Assembly (NCBI GenBank): GCA_049603835.1
Contig: JBMYSZ010000006.1
Coordinates: 95,805-159,804 of the forward strand
DNA: 64,000 nucleotides
Direction of reading: 5' to 3'
DNA from: Mangrovicoccus sp049603835
GTDB lineage: Bacteria; Pseudomonadota; Alphaproteobacteria; Rhodobacterales; Rhodobacteraceae
Shown here one piece after another: positions 16,247 to 25,607 of the stretch. The notes under the pieces were generated by a model, which was not told the DNA's origin, made no database searches, and was given only the letters and a program-made list of their open reading frames with translations. A program made the translations under genes and the position numbers. The stretch's first letter is position 1. Every line of letters begins with the position of its first letter.

Positions 16247-16408
16247 ATGCCACGCGGGGTTTCGAAATCGGATTTGCCGCAGAAAATCTGTGCCGCTTGT
16301 GGTCGCCCCTTTGCTTGGCGCAAGAAATGGGCCCGCGATTGGGAGGCCGTGCGCTATTGCTCGCAACGCTGCAAAATAAGCAAAGGCAAAATTGGTCAGA
16401 AAGACTAA
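16247..16408 (+). CDS. DUF2256 small zinc-ribbon-like protein
   Basis: A 53-residue protein beginning MPRGVSKSDLPQKICAACGR, preceded by AAAGGAGGG. The body CAACGRPFAWRKKWARDW and YCSQRCK gives a CxxC...CxxxC zinc-ribbon-like pattern, the DUF2256 signature. Members are short, basic and of unknown function, often next to DUF1289 or cryptochrome-type genes, which are not seen here. It lies alone between the WYL regulator and glcB and is covered by the upstream open frame of glcB, in another frame. Confidence 0.88.
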   Translation: MPRGVSKSDLPQKICAACGRPFAWRKKWARDWEAVRYCSQRCKISKGKIGQKD

Positions 16409-16476
16409 CCACCCTATGCTTGCAAGGGACGCAGCAGCAGTCTACGACTATCGCAAATAACGGCAAGGAGGGCCCC

Positions 16477-18624
16477 ATGGCATATCTGGATCGCAAAGGG
16501 TTACGCGTTGATGCGGAACTAGCGGAGTTCCTGGAAAATGAGGCCCTGCCGGGCACGGATGTCAGCGCGGATGCCTTCTGGGATGGCTTGGCGCGCATGG
16601 CGGCAGAGCTCGGCCCGAAAACCCGCGCTTTGCTGGAAAAACGCGAGACGCTGCAAACTCAGATCGATGATTGGCACAAAGCCCATCGGGGCCAGGCCTT
16701 TGACGCCGCGGCTTACAAGGCTTTCCTCGAAGAGATCGGCTATCTCGTGCCCGAAGGCCCGGATTTCGAGATCGAGACCGCGAATACCGACCCGGAATTT
16801 GCCTCTCTGCCTGGCCCGCAGCTGGTAGTGCCGATCATGAATGCGCGTTATGCGCTGAACGCCGCGAATGCCCGTTGGGGCAGTCTTTATGATGCGCTTT
16901 ACGGCACGGATGCTTTGGGCACGACCCCGCTTGCGGGCGGCTATGATAAAGAGCGCGGCGCCCAGGTGATCGGCTGGGCCAAAGCGCATTTGGATGCGGT
17001 GGTGCCGCTTGAGACAGGATCCTGGGCAGATGTGCATATCCTCGCTTCCGAGGGCGGTCAGCTCCATGTGAATGACGGTATTTCCCTTGCAGATCCGTCG
17101 CAATATGCGGGCTATGCGGGCATCCCCTCGGCGCCGGATGGAATTTTGCTGAAAGCGAATGGCCTGCATATCTGGCTGAAGATCGACAAAAATACCCCTG
17201 TGGGCGCGCAGGATCCGGCGGGGATCTCGGATATCGTGCTGGAATCGGCGATTTCCTCGATCATGGATTGCGAAGATAGCGTCGCTGCCGTGGATGGCCC
17301 GGATAAGACCCTGGCTTATCGCAATTGGCTGGGCCTGATGCGCGGCGATTTGCGTGAAGAAGTGTCCAAGGGCGGCAAAAGCTTCACCCGCGAATTGGCT
17401 CATGATCTGACCTTCCATGCCCCAGACCGGACGCCGCTGACCCTGAAGGGCCGGGCGCTGATGTTGGTGCGCAATGTGGGCCATTTGATGACCACCCCGG
17501 CTGTGCTTGATGCGGATGGGGGCGAGCTGAGCGAAGGCCTGCTCGATGCGCTTTGCACGGCGGTCATCGCCAAGCATGATCTGCGTAAATCCGTGGGCGA
17601 GCGTAATTCCGTGACCGGCTCGGTTTATGTGGTGAAGCCGAAAATGCATGGTCCCGAAGAAGTGGCCTTCGCGGATGAGATCTTCACCATGGTCGAAGAG
17701 ATCGCAGGCTTGCCGGCCAATACGGTCAAGCTGGGGATCATGGACGAAGAGCGTCGCACTTCGGTCAATCTAAAGGAATGCATTCGCGCCGCGAAATCGC
17801 GGGTGGCCTTTATCAATACGGGCTTCCTAGATCGCACTGGTGATGAGATTCACACCTCGATGGAGGCCGGGCCGATGATCCCGAAAGGCGAGATGAAAGC
17901 CACGCCTTGGATCGCCTCATACGAAGATCGCAATGTGGATATCGGTTTGGCTGCTGGCCTTAAGGGTAAAGCGCAAATCGGCAAAGGCATGTGGGCGATG
18001 CCCGATAAAATGGCGGATATGCTGGTGGCGAAGATCGGCCATCCGAAATCCGGCGCCACATGCGCTTGGGTGCCAAGCCCCACAGCGGCGACGCTGCATG
18101 CCACCCATTATCATAACGTCGATGTGCTGGCGCTTCAGGATGAGCTGAAAGCAGGCGGCGCACGCGGCACGCTAGAGGATCTGCTGACCATCCCGGTGAG
18201 CGAAGGGGTGAATTGGTCCGATGAAGTGATCACCGCCGAGATCGAAAATAACGCCCAAGGCATCCTGGGCTATGTGGTTCGCTGGGTCGATCAGGGCGTG
18301 GGCTGCTCGAAAGTGCCGGACATTAATGATGTGGGCCTGATGGAAGACCGCGCGACCTGCCGAATTTCATCGCAAGCTTTAGCCAATTGGCTGCATCATG
18401 GTGTGATCACAAAAGAGCAAGTGCAAGCGGCGATGGAAAAAATGGCCGCTAAGGTGGATGCGCAAAATGCGGGCGATCCAAGCTATCGCCCCATGGCGCC
18501 AGGCTTTGACGGGGTGGCCTTTAAGGCGGCATGTGATCTGGTCTTTGAAGGACGGATCCAGCCTTCGGGCTATACAGAGCCGGTGCTGCATCGCCGCCGT
18601 TTAGAATTGAAAGCGCAAGGATAA
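16477..18624 (+). CDS. glcB: Malate synthase G
   Basis: Cytoplasmic enzyme condensing glyoxylate with acetyl-CoA to malate; the G form serves growth on glycolate or C2 compounds. At 715 residues it is the normal length. Recognisable blocks: MNARYALNAANARWGSLYDALYGTD, VRNVGHLMTTPAVLDADGGE, NSVTGSVYVVKPKMHGPEEVAF, IMDEERRTSVNLKECI with the catalytic-region Arg, and the C-terminal MEDRATCRISSQALANWLHHG. The start at ATG 16477 has AAGGAGGG upstream. A GlcG-like gene follows after 10 bp, an arrangement typical of glycolate utilisation loci. No glcDEF or aceA is in view. Confidence 0.97.
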   Translation: MAYLDRKGLRVDAELAEFLENEALPGTDVSADAFWDGLARMAAELGPKTRALLEKRETLQTQIDDWHKAHRGQAFDAAAYKAFLEEIGYLVPEGPDFEIETANTDPEFASLPGPQLVVPIMNARYALNAANARWGSLYDALYGTDALGTTPLAGGYDKERGAQVIGWAKAHLDAVVPLETGSWADVHILASEGGQLHVNDGISLADPSQYAGYAGIPSAPDGILLKANGLHIWLKIDKNTPVGAQDPAGISDIVLESAISSIMDCEDSVAAVDGPDKTLAYRNWLGLMRGDLREEVSKGGKSFTRELAHDLTFHAPDRTPLTLKGRALMLVRNVGHLMTTPAVLDADGGELSEGLLDALCTAVIAKHDLRKSVGERNSVTGSVYVVKPKMHGPEEVAFADEIFTMVEEIAGLPANTVKLGIMDEERRTSVNLKECIRAAKSRVAFINTGFLDRTGDEIHTSMEAGPMIPKGEMKATPWIASYEDRNVDIGLAAGLKGKAQIGKGMWAMPDKMADMLVAKIGHPKSGATCAWVPSPTAATLHATHYHNVDVLALQDELKAGGARGTLEDLLTIPVSEGVNWSDEVITAEIENNAQGILGYVVRWVDQGVGCSKVPDINDVGLMEDRATCRISSQALANWLHHGVITKEQVQAAMEKMAAKVDAQNAGDPSYRPMAPGFDGVAFKAACDLVFEGRIQPSGYTEPVLHRRRLELKAQG

Positions 18625-18634
18625 GGGGCCGATC

Positions 18635-19063
18635 ATGGCGAATGTCACGCTGGAACAAGCGAAGAAAATTATCGACGGCACTTTTGCCAAAGGCGCGGAA
18701 ATGGGGCTAAAGCCGCTTTCCGTGGTGGTGCTGGATGCGGGTGGCCATGTGGTGGCTTTTGAGCGCCAAGACGGCGCCGCGCCGGGACGGTTCGGTATTG
18801 CCCAGGCCAAAGCCTATGGCGCGGTGATGCTGGGCATGCCTGGCAGCGCGCAAATGGCCCGCGCCGAGCAGCAGGCCTATTTCATGGCGGCAGTGAATGG
18901 CGTTTATGGCGGCCAGGTTGTGCCAGTGCCGGGCGGCATCTTGATCAAAGGCGAAGATGGCGCGGTGATCGGCGCAGCCGGGATCACTGGTGACACATCC
19001 GATAATGACGCAGAGGCGGGGCTTGCCGGTCTCGCCGCAGCGGGTCTGACCGGCGCCGCCTAA
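18635..19063 (+). CDS. GlcG/HbpS-like protein
   Basis: A 142-residue protein of the GlcG/HbpS family (DUF336): LSVVVLDAGGHVVAFERQDG, PGRFGIAQAKAYGAVMLGMP, VPVPGGILIKGEDGAVIGAA and the ending GDTSDNDAEAGLAGLAAAGL are typical. Family members form octamers; HbpS binds heme, while GlcG lies in glycolate operons with an unclear role. It follows glcB closely and is presumably co-transcribed. No signal peptide is seen, so it is probably cytoplasmic. Confidence 0.88.
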   Translation: MANVTLEQAKKIIDGTFAKGAEMGLKPLSVVVLDAGGHVVAFERQDGAAPGRFGIAQAKAYGAVMLGMPGSAQMARAEQQAYFMAAVNGVYGGQVVPVPGGILIKGEDGAVIGAAGITGDTSDNDAEAGLAGLAAAGLTGAA

Positions 19064-19155
19064 GAGATTGGTGAAAATTTGGTGAGGCCTGGCTTGCATG
19101 CAATGCTCTGGGCCTTGCTCGCCGGACAGCACTAACCGGCACCCCGCCCAGCCGA

Positions 19156-19536
19156 TCAGCCACAGCTTTGGCGAAAAGGCATTTTGGGGCGCGGCTGGAA
19201 CGAGATCTGCGCCTGATCGGCGAAACCTGCCGGCGCCAGGCGGATATCTGCAGTGATGGGCGCGTAGTATTCTGCGATGGCGGCGGTCCGGCGGCAGAAA
19301 TATATGGCGACATCCACGCGCTGTTTATCAATCACTTCGATTGTCTTCCCAGTCATCAGCCAATTTGCGCCAGAGATTTGCGCGCCTTCCCGCAAGGTGA
19401 CCGCCAGATCAAACGGCGTCTGCTGCGAAACTTCACCGGGCTGGAATTCTACAACGCAACGAAGCACCATATTATCCAAGGTTTTTTGCGATGCCTCGTC
19501 CACTGGCTCAAAGCTGGTGTGATGGATCTTCGCCAT
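19156..19536 (-). CDS. Protein of unknown function
   Basis: A 126-residue protein read from the ATG at 19536 (MAKIHHTSFEPVDEASQKTL). Codon use resembles the real genes of the window, and the opposite-strand frame here reads poorly. The sequence alternates hydrophobic and polar residues as in a beta-rich soluble domain (MVLRCVVEFQPGEVS, PFDLAVTLREGAQISGANWL, KTIEVIDKQRVDVAIYFC). No signal peptide or membrane segment. An ATG 48 bp upstream is possible. The region upstream (19537-19796) contains two GTCTATAAAAA direct repeats near 19549 and 19590 and no gene. Confidence 0.6.
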   Translation of the reverse strand: MAKIHHTSFEPVDEASQKTLDNMVLRCVVEFQPGEVSQQTPFDLAVTLREGAQISGANWLMTGKTIEVIDKQRVDVAIYFCRRTAAIAEYYAPITADIRLAPAGFADQAQISFQPRPKMPFRQSCG

Positions 19537-19796
19537 ATTAATATGTCTCGGTCTATAAAAACGCGGCTGAAGAAACCGCTGCATAGAGAGTCTATAAAAA
19601 TAACGGCTTTCTTCGAAGGCCCTAGGGTCAACCTACCGTGAACCTGGCGTGAAAAATGCGGGAATGATTAATTCCTGTTATTTAATATGTCCTATGTGAT
19701 CAAATTCACGCGGAAATGAGCGGCTCCCGCCGGGAAAGTCTCGACGCCTAGGGGGAAGGGCGCTATTGCTCTGCGTTGTATCTTTTGGAGAGCCTC

Positions 19797-20570
19797 ATGC
19801 CCCGTCCAGTCGTTGGGGTGATCGGAAACCCGCACCTCATTAATGATCAATATCCCACCCATTCCGGGGGGACGATGAATTCGACCGCTTTGGCCGAAGT
19901 GTCCAAAGCCATGCCGATTATCATCCCGGCTGACCCTGCTTTTGTGTCGGTCGATGAGTTAATGGATCTATGCGACGGATTTTTGTTCACCGGCGGTCGT
20001 CCTAATGTGCATCCGACCCATTACGGCGAAGAGCCGACCGAGGCGCATGGGGATTTCGACGAAAACCGCGATGCGATTACCCTGCCGCTTATTCGCGCCT
20101 GCGTGGAGCGCGGCCAGCCGATTTTAGGCCTGTGTCGTGGGTTTCAGGAAATCAATGTCGCTTTTGGCGGCTCGCTTTATCCTGAGATCCGGGAATTGCC
20201 GGGGCGGATGAATCACCGCATGCCGCCAGATGGCACCCTCGAAGAGAAATTCGAGCTACGCCATCATGTGCGCTTTGCCACTGGCGGGGTGTTTCACCAG
20301 CTTATGGGCGCGGAAAAGGTACTGACCAATACATTGCACGGCCAAGGGATCAAAGAACCGGCAGAGCGGGTGGTGATTGATGGCTGGGCCGAAGATGAGA
20401 CGCCCGAAGCAATCTATGTGAAAGATGCGCCCGGCTTTGCCCTGGGGGTTCAGTGGCATCCTGAGTGGAATGCGCAGAAAGACCCGGTGTCGTTCAAGCT
20501 CTTTTCCGCTTTCGGCTCTGCGGTGGCAGCCTTTGCGGATAAAGGCCAATTCACCGCAAAAAGCGCCTGA
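19797..20570 (+). CDS. Gamma-glutamyl-gamma-aminobutyrate hydrolase family (class I glutamine amidotransferase fold)
   Basis: A 257-residue hydrolase with a PuuD-like layout. The nucleophile elbow GLCRGFQEINVAFGG holds the catalytic Cys (about residue 112), and QWHPEW near the end supplies His and Glu. Other typical blocks: VIGNPH at the start, CDGFLFTGGRPNVHPTHYGE and NHRMP. The family cleaves gamma-glutamyl amides such as gamma-glutamyl-GABA in putrescine catabolism; no other puu genes are adjacent. The start at ATG 19797 has GGAG 7 bp upstream; a TTG 21 bp earlier is less likely. Confidence 0.88.
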   Translation: MPRPVVGVIGNPHLINDQYPTHSGGTMNSTALAEVSKAMPIIIPADPAFVSVDELMDLCDGFLFTGGRPNVHPTHYGEEPTEAHGDFDENRDAITLPLIRACVERGQPILGLCRGFQEINVAFGGSLYPEIRELPGRMNHRMPPDGTLEEKFELRHHVRFATGGVFHQLMGAEKVLTNTLHGQGIKEPAERVVIDGWAEDETPEAIYVKDAPGFALGVQWHPEWNAQKDPVSFKLFSAFGSAVAAFADKGQFTAKSA

Positions 20571-20585
20571 TCGGGGCGGCGGTCG

Positions 20586-21059
20586 ATGTTGGGTCTCCCG
20601 CCGATGCCTGCCTGGCGCTATGTGGATATTCCCCCGACATGGTTGGCGACTTTCCTATTGGCTGTCTGGGGAATTGACAGGGTTAGCCCTAACACATTGC
20701 CGACAAATCCAGCGATACCCGTCTTAGGTGCAATAATTGCGCTGATTGGCCTGGGACTGATTAGCGCAGCTGTGATAGAAATGCGGCGCTATCGCACGAC
20801 CATAATTCCCCATCAAATGCCCCATAACTTAGTGCAAACTGGGGTTTTTCGCCTCTCGCGTAATCCAATTTACCTAGGGGACGCCTGTCTTTTGCTGGCG
20901 GCGATTTTGCTTTTTCAGGCCTATTTGGCCCTGTTTTTGTTACCGATTTTCATCTTGATCATTGATCGTCGTTTTGTGTATACAGAAGAATTCCGGATTC
21001 AGCGCGAATTCGGCGAAAAATACGAAGCTTATAAGCGTCTCACCCGTCGTTGGCTGTAA
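20586..21059 (+). CDS. Isoprenylcysteine carboxyl methyltransferase (ICMT/PEMT)-like membrane protein
   Basis: A 157-residue integral membrane protein with three to four hydrophobic helices and the C-terminal signature of the ICMT/PEMT group: VQTGVFRLSRNPIYLGD, then FVYTEEFRIQREFGEKYEAY. That C-terminal half binds S-adenosylmethionine in the family. In bacteria the substrates are mostly unknown (phospholipids or small molecules). Start ATG 20586, 15 bp after the preceding gene, so possibly co-transcribed. It has more A/T-rich codons than its neighbours in places. Confidence 0.82.
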   Translation: MLGLPPMPAWRYVDIPPTWLATFLLAVWGIDRVSPNTLPTNPAIPVLGAIIALIGLGLISAAVIEMRRYRTTIIPHQMPHNLVQTGVFRLSRNPIYLGDACLLLAAILLFQAYLALFLLPIFILIIDRRFVYTEEFRIQREFGEKYEAYKRLTRRWL

Positions 21060-21176
21060 GTTCGGCTATATTAGCTGAACGTAGCCTTGTGAGCCTTGCC
21101 CCGCAAATGCTACTCGACCAATCATCAATGGGCGGTTTCCGCCCACCGGGAAAACTGTGTTTGGGAGGTCAGGCCA

Positions 21177-22751
21177 TTGAAGCTTGGATCGCCGTTAGAG
21201 GTCTTTGAAGGGGAGCGCAGGGTTGCACTGACACCTGCCTCTGCAGGCCAGCTGCAAAAGCTGGGATATGAGTGTGTCGTGCAAAGCGGCGCCGGTTTGG
21301 AAGCCGGGTTCACCGATGAAGCTTATAAAGAGGCTGGCGTCGAAGTTGTGGCTGATGCGGCAGCTCTTTTCGCGGCCTCAGATATTGTTGCTAAGGTTCG
21401 TCCGCCCAGCGATGACGAAATTGGCCTGCTGCGTGAAGGGCAGACGCTGATCTCCTTCTTCTACCCGGCGCAAAACGAGGAGCTGCTGGAAAAAGCGAAA
21501 GCCTCCGGGGCGAATGTCATCGCCATGGATATGGTGCCGCGTATCTCGCGCGCTCAGAAGATGGATGCTTTGTCCTCCATGGCCAATATAGCGGGCTATC
21601 GCGCGGTTATTGAGGCCGGGAACAATTTTGGTCGTTTCTTCACCGGTCAGGTGACTGCGGCGGGTAAAGTGCCTCCGGCGAAAGTGCTTGTCGTGGGTGC
21701 GGGTGTTGCGGGTCTGGCCGCGATCGGCACCTCCACCTCGCTGGGCGCGATCACCTTGGCTTTCGATGTTCGCCCGGAAGTGGCAGAGCAGATCGAATCC
21801 ATGGGCGCCGAATTCGTCTTCTTGGAATTCGAAGAAGAGCAGACCGATGGTGCCGCGACTGGCGGCTATGCGGCTCCGTCTTCGCCGGAATTCCGCGACG
21901 CGCAGCTGGCCAAGTTCCGCGAGCTGGCCCCAGAAGTCGATATCGTCATCACCACCGCTTTGATCCCGGGTCGCCCGGCGCCGAAGCTGTGGACCGAAGA
22001 CATGGTCAAATTGCAAAAGCCGGGCTCGGTCATCATTGACCTCGCGGCGGAGCGCGGCGGCAACTGTGATCTGACCGTAGCGGATGAGCGGGTTGTTTCC
22101 GATAACGGCGTGATCATCGTCGGCTATACGGATTTCCCGAGCCGCATGGCGCAGCAGTCTTCGACGCTTTATGCCACCAATATTCGCCATATGATGACTG
22201 ACCTGACGCCGGAGAAAGACGGCAAGGTCAATCACAATATGGAAGATGACGTGATCCGCGGCGCGACCGTGACCCATGAGGGCGCGATCACCTTCCCGCC
22301 GCCGCCGCCGAAAGTAGCCGCGATTGCCGCGCAGAAACCGAAGGAGAAGCCGAAAGAGCTGACACCGGAAGAGAAGCGCGCCGAAGAAATGGCCGCCTTC
22401 AAAGCGCAGACCAAAAACCAGGTGACTTTGCTGGGTGTTATGGCGGCGCTGATCTTGCTGGTGGGCTTGGTGGCGCCTGCGACCTTCATGCAGCACTTTA
22501 TCGTGTTTGTTCTGTCGGTCTTTGTGGGCTTCCAGGTGATTTGGAATGTGGCGCATTCGCTGCATACGCCGCTGATGGCTGTGACCAATGCGATTAGCTC
22601 GATCATCATTTTGGGCGCGCTGATGCAGATCGGGTCGTCCAGCGCAATCGTGATCATTCTCGCGGCTCTGTCGGTCTTTATGGCTGGGATCAACATCTTT
22701 GGCGGGTTCTTGGTGACCCGGCGCATGTTGGCCATGTTCCAGAAATCGTAA
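21177..22751 (+). CDS. pntA: NAD(P) transhydrogenase subunit alpha
   Basis: Subunit of the proton-pumping inner-membrane transhydrogenase that reduces NADP+ with NADH. The 524-residue protein is the fused form (dI plus part of dII): NAD-binding region with RPEV, GAGVAGLAAIGTSTSLGA near residue 170 and DFPSRMAQQSSTLYATN, then a charged linker rich in Lys/Glu/Pro, then four helices from about residue 415. The preferred start is TTG at 21177, with GGGAGG upstream, giving the family N-terminus MKLGSPLEVFEGERRVA. Upstream extension lacks similarity. pntB follows after 15 bp. Confidence 0.95.
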   Translation: MKLGSPLEVFEGERRVALTPASAGQLQKLGYECVVQSGAGLEAGFTDEAYKEAGVEVVADAAALFAASDIVAKVRPPSDDEIGLLREGQTLISFFYPAQNEELLEKAKASGANVIAMDMVPRISRAQKMDALSSMANIAGYRAVIEAGNNFGRFFTGQVTAAGKVPPAKVLVVGAGVAGLAAIGTSTSLGAITLAFDVRPEVAEQIESMGAEFVFLEFEEEQTDGAATGGYAAPSSPEFRDAQLAKFRELAPEVDIVITTALIPGRPAPKLWTEDMVKLQKPGSVIIDLAAERGGNCDLTVADERVVSDNGVIIVGYTDFPSRMAQQSSTLYATNIRHMMTDLTPEKDGKVNHNMEDDVIRGATVTHEGAITFPPPPPKVAAIAAQKPKEKPKELTPEEKRAEEMAAFKAQTKNQVTLLGVMAALILLVGLVAPATFMQHFIVFVLSVFVGFQVIWNVAHSLHTPLMAVTNAISSIIILGALMQIGSSSAIVIILAALSVFMAGINIFGGFLVTRRMLAMFQKS

Positions 22752-22766
22752 TCAGGGGTAGGGACT

Positions 22767-24200
22767 ATGGAATTCGGATTTACGACGGCGGCCTATGTGG
22801 TCGCGGCTGTCCTATTCATCCTGTCTCTGGGCGGTTTGTCCGGGCAGGAAAGTGCGAAACGCGCCGTCTGGTATGGCATTGTCGGTATGGGCCTTGCGGT
22901 TCTGGCGACGCTGATCGGGCCGGGCTTTGGTCTGTGGTGGCTGTCCCTTCTGCTGATCGCGGCAGGCGGGCTGATCGGTACCGTGGTGGCCAAACGCGTG
23001 CAGATGACCGAAATGCCTCAGCTGGTGGCGGCGATGCACTCGCTTGTCGGTCTGGCGGCGGTCTTCGTGGGCTTCAACGCGCATTTCACCATGCAGATGG
23101 TGGCTGGCGATCACGGCGCAGGCGCGGAGGTGCAGGGCATCTTTGCCGAGCTTGTGGCGCATAAATCACCGGTTGAGCTGGGCATTTTGAAGGTCGAGCT
23201 ATTCTTGGGCGTCTTCATCGGGGCGGTGACCTTCACCGGCTCTGTGATCGCTTTCGGTAAGCTGGCCGGCAAAGTGACCTCTGCGGCGACCAAATTGCCG
23301 GGCGGCCATATCCTGAATGCGGGGGCTGCGATTATCTCGCTGCTGTGCCTCTTCTGGTATATGGGCACTGGTGGCATCCTGCCTTTGCTGATCATGACCG
23401 TTGCGGCTCTGTTCATCGGCTATCACCTGATCATGGGTATCGGCGGCGCGGATATGCCGGTGGTTGTCTCTATGCTTAACAGCTATTCCGGCTGGGCTGC
23501 TGCTGCGATTGGTTTCTCGCTGTCCAACGACCTCTTGATCGTTGTGGGCGCGCTGGTGGGCTCTTCGGGGGCGATCCTGTCTTACATCATGTGTAAGGCG
23601 ATGAACCGTTCCTTCGTCTCGGTGATCCTTGGGGGCTTTGGTGGCCCAGCAGGAGAGCAGATGGCTGTTGAGGGCGAGCAGATCGCCATTGACGCGGATG
23701 GTGTGGCAACTGCGCTGGAGGATGCGGATAGCGTGGTGATCGTGCCGGGCTATGGTATGGCGGTGGCGCAAGCTCAGTCCAATGTGGCCGAGCTGACCCG
23801 GCGTTTGCGGGCTAAGGGCAAAGAAGTGCGCTTTGCGATCCACCCAGTGGCGGGGCGTTTGCCGGGGCATATGAATGTGCTCTTGGCGGAAGCCAAAGTG
23901 CCTTATGACATCGTGCTTGAGATGGAAGAGATCAATGACGACTTCCCGGAAACGGATGTGGTCATCGTGATCGGCTCTAACGACATCGTAAATCCAGCGG
24001 CGCAAGAAGATCCGAACTCTCCGATTGCCGGTATGCCGGTTCTGGAAGTTTGGAAAGCCAAGCAGGTCTTTGTGTCTAAGCGTGGTCAGGGGACTGGCTA
24101 TTCGGGCATCGAAAACCCGCTGTTCTTTAAGGACAATACCCGGATGTTCTATGGTGACGCGAAAGCCTCGCTTGATACATTGCTTGGGCTGGTGAAGTAA
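22767..24200 (+). CDS. pntB: NAD(P) transhydrogenase subunit beta
   Basis: Second transhydrogenase subunit, 477 residues: about eight hydrophobic helices (dII) in the first 260 residues, then the NADP(H)-binding domain dIII with VVIVPGYGMAVAQAQSNVAE, RFAIHPVAGRLPGHMNVLLA, VVIVIGSNDIVNPAAQEDPN and the closing GYSGIENPLFFKDNTRMFYG DAK region. Together with PntA it supplies NADPH, complementing zwf further along. The gene ends 26 bp before a clear terminator. Confidence 0.97.
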   Translation: MEFGFTTAAYVVAAVLFILSLGGLSGQESAKRAVWYGIVGMGLAVLATLIGPGFGLWWLSLLLIAAGGLIGTVVAKRVQMTEMPQLVAAMHSLVGLAAVFVGFNAHFTMQMVAGDHGAGAEVQGIFAELVAHKSPVELGILKVELFLGVFIGAVTFTGSVIAFGKLAGKVTSAATKLPGGHILNAGAAIISLLCLFWYMGTGGILPLLIMTVAALFIGYHLIMGIGGADMPVVVSMLNSYSGWAAAAIGFSLSNDLLIVVGALVGSSGAILSYIMCKAMNRSFVSVILGGFGGPAGEQMAVEGEQIAIDADGVATALEDADSVVIVPGYGMAVAQAQSNVAELTRRLRAKGKEVRFAIHPVAGRLPGHMNVLLAEAKVPYDIVLEMEEINDDFPETDVVIVIGSNDIVNPAAQEDPNSPIAGMPVLEVWKAKQVFVSKRGQGTGYSGIENPLFFKDNTRMFYGDAKASLDTLLGLVK

Positions 24201-24225
24201 GCTTCGCGCTGAAATCTGATCTAAG

Positions 24226-24253
24226 AGCCGTTCCTTCGGGGGCGGCTTTTTCT
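24226..24253 (+). terminator. Rho-independent terminator of pntAB
   Basis: AGCCGTTCC-TTCG-GGGGGCGGCT followed by a T-rich run (TTTTTCTTTT), 26 bp after the pntB stop. A stable TTCG-loop hairpin. Confidence 0.8.
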
Positions 24254-24263
24254 TTTGGGCTTG

Positions 24264-24334
24264 GAGTAGGATGGGCATTTTGCCCATCGCCCAGATGGCC
24301 GGGCCGGATGATGGGCAAATTGCCCATCCTACTC
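24264..24334. repeat. REP-like doublet (two inverted palindromes)
   Basis: Two 25-bp units in opposite orientation, 24264-24288 and 24310-24334, differing at one base; each contains the palindrome GATGGGCA...TGCCCATC and a GTAGGATGGG flank. The spacer is CG-rich. The same unit flanks the REP-associated transposase at 56748-56772 and 57335-57357. It lies between the pntAB terminator and the ABC ATPase gene. Confidence 0.8.
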
Positions 24335-24470
24335 CTGACAGAACTGCCTATTTTATAGGCTCTGACCTTGGTCCTGGCCCCAAGACTCGGTTCTGTCCCG
24401 TTGTTCCCGCCCGGCAGCGATGATAAGCCCAAGCCTGACTAAACTTCTCTCCTTAAGGAGCGCGCTGCCC

Positions 24471-25607
24471 GTGCCTCAACAAATCCCTCGGCTAGAGGCT
24501 CGTCATCTGTCCCGCAGTTTCGCCAATCGAGAAGTGGTGCGCGATGTTTCTCTTTCCGTCGAAGAAGGGGAGATCGTCTGCCTGCTCGGCCCATCAGGAT
24601 GTGGGAAATCCACGACTTTAAGGATGATTGCTGGGGTCGATCATCCCGATCAAGGCGAAATCTTGATGGACGGCGATCCGCTTTTCGCGCCAGGCCTAGC
24701 CATTCCGCCAGAACAGCGCTCTATCGGGCTGATGTTCCAAGATTTTGCGCTCTTCCCGCATATGTCCGTGGCGGATAATGTCGCTTTTGGCCTGACCGGC
24801 AAACGCAAAGTCAAAGCGGAACGCGCCATGATGCTGCTAGAGCGGGTCGATATGGCCCGTCATGCGAAATCCTTTCCCCATGAGCTATCGGGCGGGGAGC
24901 AGCAGCGGGTGGCTTTGGCCCGCGCCTTAGCGCCTCAGCCGCGGGTCATGTTGATGGATGAACCCTTTTCTGGCCTTGACCAACGGCTGCGCGACGGGAT
25001 CCGCGATGACACGCTAGATCTGCTGCGCGAAGAGGGCACTGCGGTGATGATGGTCACCCATGAGCCAGAAGAGGCGATGCGCATGGCCGACCGTATCGTG
25101 CTGATGCGCGACGGGCTGGTGGTGCAATCGGGCGCACCCTATAATCTGTATAATGCGCCGGTGGACAAAGCGGCGGCGGCGTTTTTCTCTGATATCAATG
25201 TGATCACAGCCACTGTCTGCGGCGCGACTTGCGAAACGCCCTTTGGCACTTTCTTTGCCCCAGGTGTCAGCAATGGCACTGAGGTGGAAATCGTGATCCG
25301 GCCGCAGCACCTAAAAATCGACTTTGACCGCAATGGCCGTGGCCCGGAACCCACCCCGGAAAATGGCGCGCCAGCCCGTGGCACTGTGCGTCGGGCCCGC
25401 TATCTGGGCCGCGAAAGCCTGGTGGAATTCGAGATGGATTATGACCGCTCCAAAATCCAGGCCGTTGTGCCGGGGGTCTTCTTGCCCGATGCGGGCACGC
25501 CGCTTTGGCTGATGATGCGCCGGGATCGCTGCCATGTGTTCCCGAAAAAGGACTTTCCGATCGTCAGCGTGAAAAAAGCCGCGCGACTGCGGGGCAGCAG
25601 CGCTTAG
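24471..25607 (+). CDS. ABC transporter ATP-binding protein (FbpC/PotA/UgpC-like)
   Basis: A 378-residue importer-type ATPase. Walker A GPSGCGKST, Q-loop MFQDFALFPHMSV, signature LSGGEQQRVALARALA, Walker B VMLMDEP and the H-loop VTHEPEE are all intact. A C-terminal TOBE-like regulatory region follows from about residue 270 (RPQHLKI, ARGTVRRARYLGRES), as in iron, polyamine or sugar importers. Preferred start GTG 24471, behind AAGGAG; an ATG at 24420 is the alternative. No permease or binding-protein gene is adjacent, so the partner is elsewhere and the substrate unknown. Confidence 0.88.
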   Translation: MPQQIPRLEARHLSRSFANREVVRDVSLSVEEGEIVCLLGPSGCGKSTTLRMIAGVDHPDQGEILMDGDPLFAPGLAIPPEQRSIGLMFQDFALFPHMSVADNVAFGLTGKRKVKAERAMMLLERVDMARHAKSFPHELSGGEQQRVALARALAPQPRVMLMDEPFSGLDQRLRDGIRDDTLDLLREEGTAVMMVTHEPEEAMRMADRIVLMRDGLVVQSGAPYNLYNAPVDKAAAAFFSDINVITATVCGATCETPFGTFFAPGVSNGTEVEIVIRPQHLKIDFDRNGRGPEPTPENGAPARGTVRRARYLGRESLVEFEMDYDRSKIQAVVPGVFLPDAGTPLWLMMRRDRCHVFPKKDFPIVSVKKAARLRGSSA

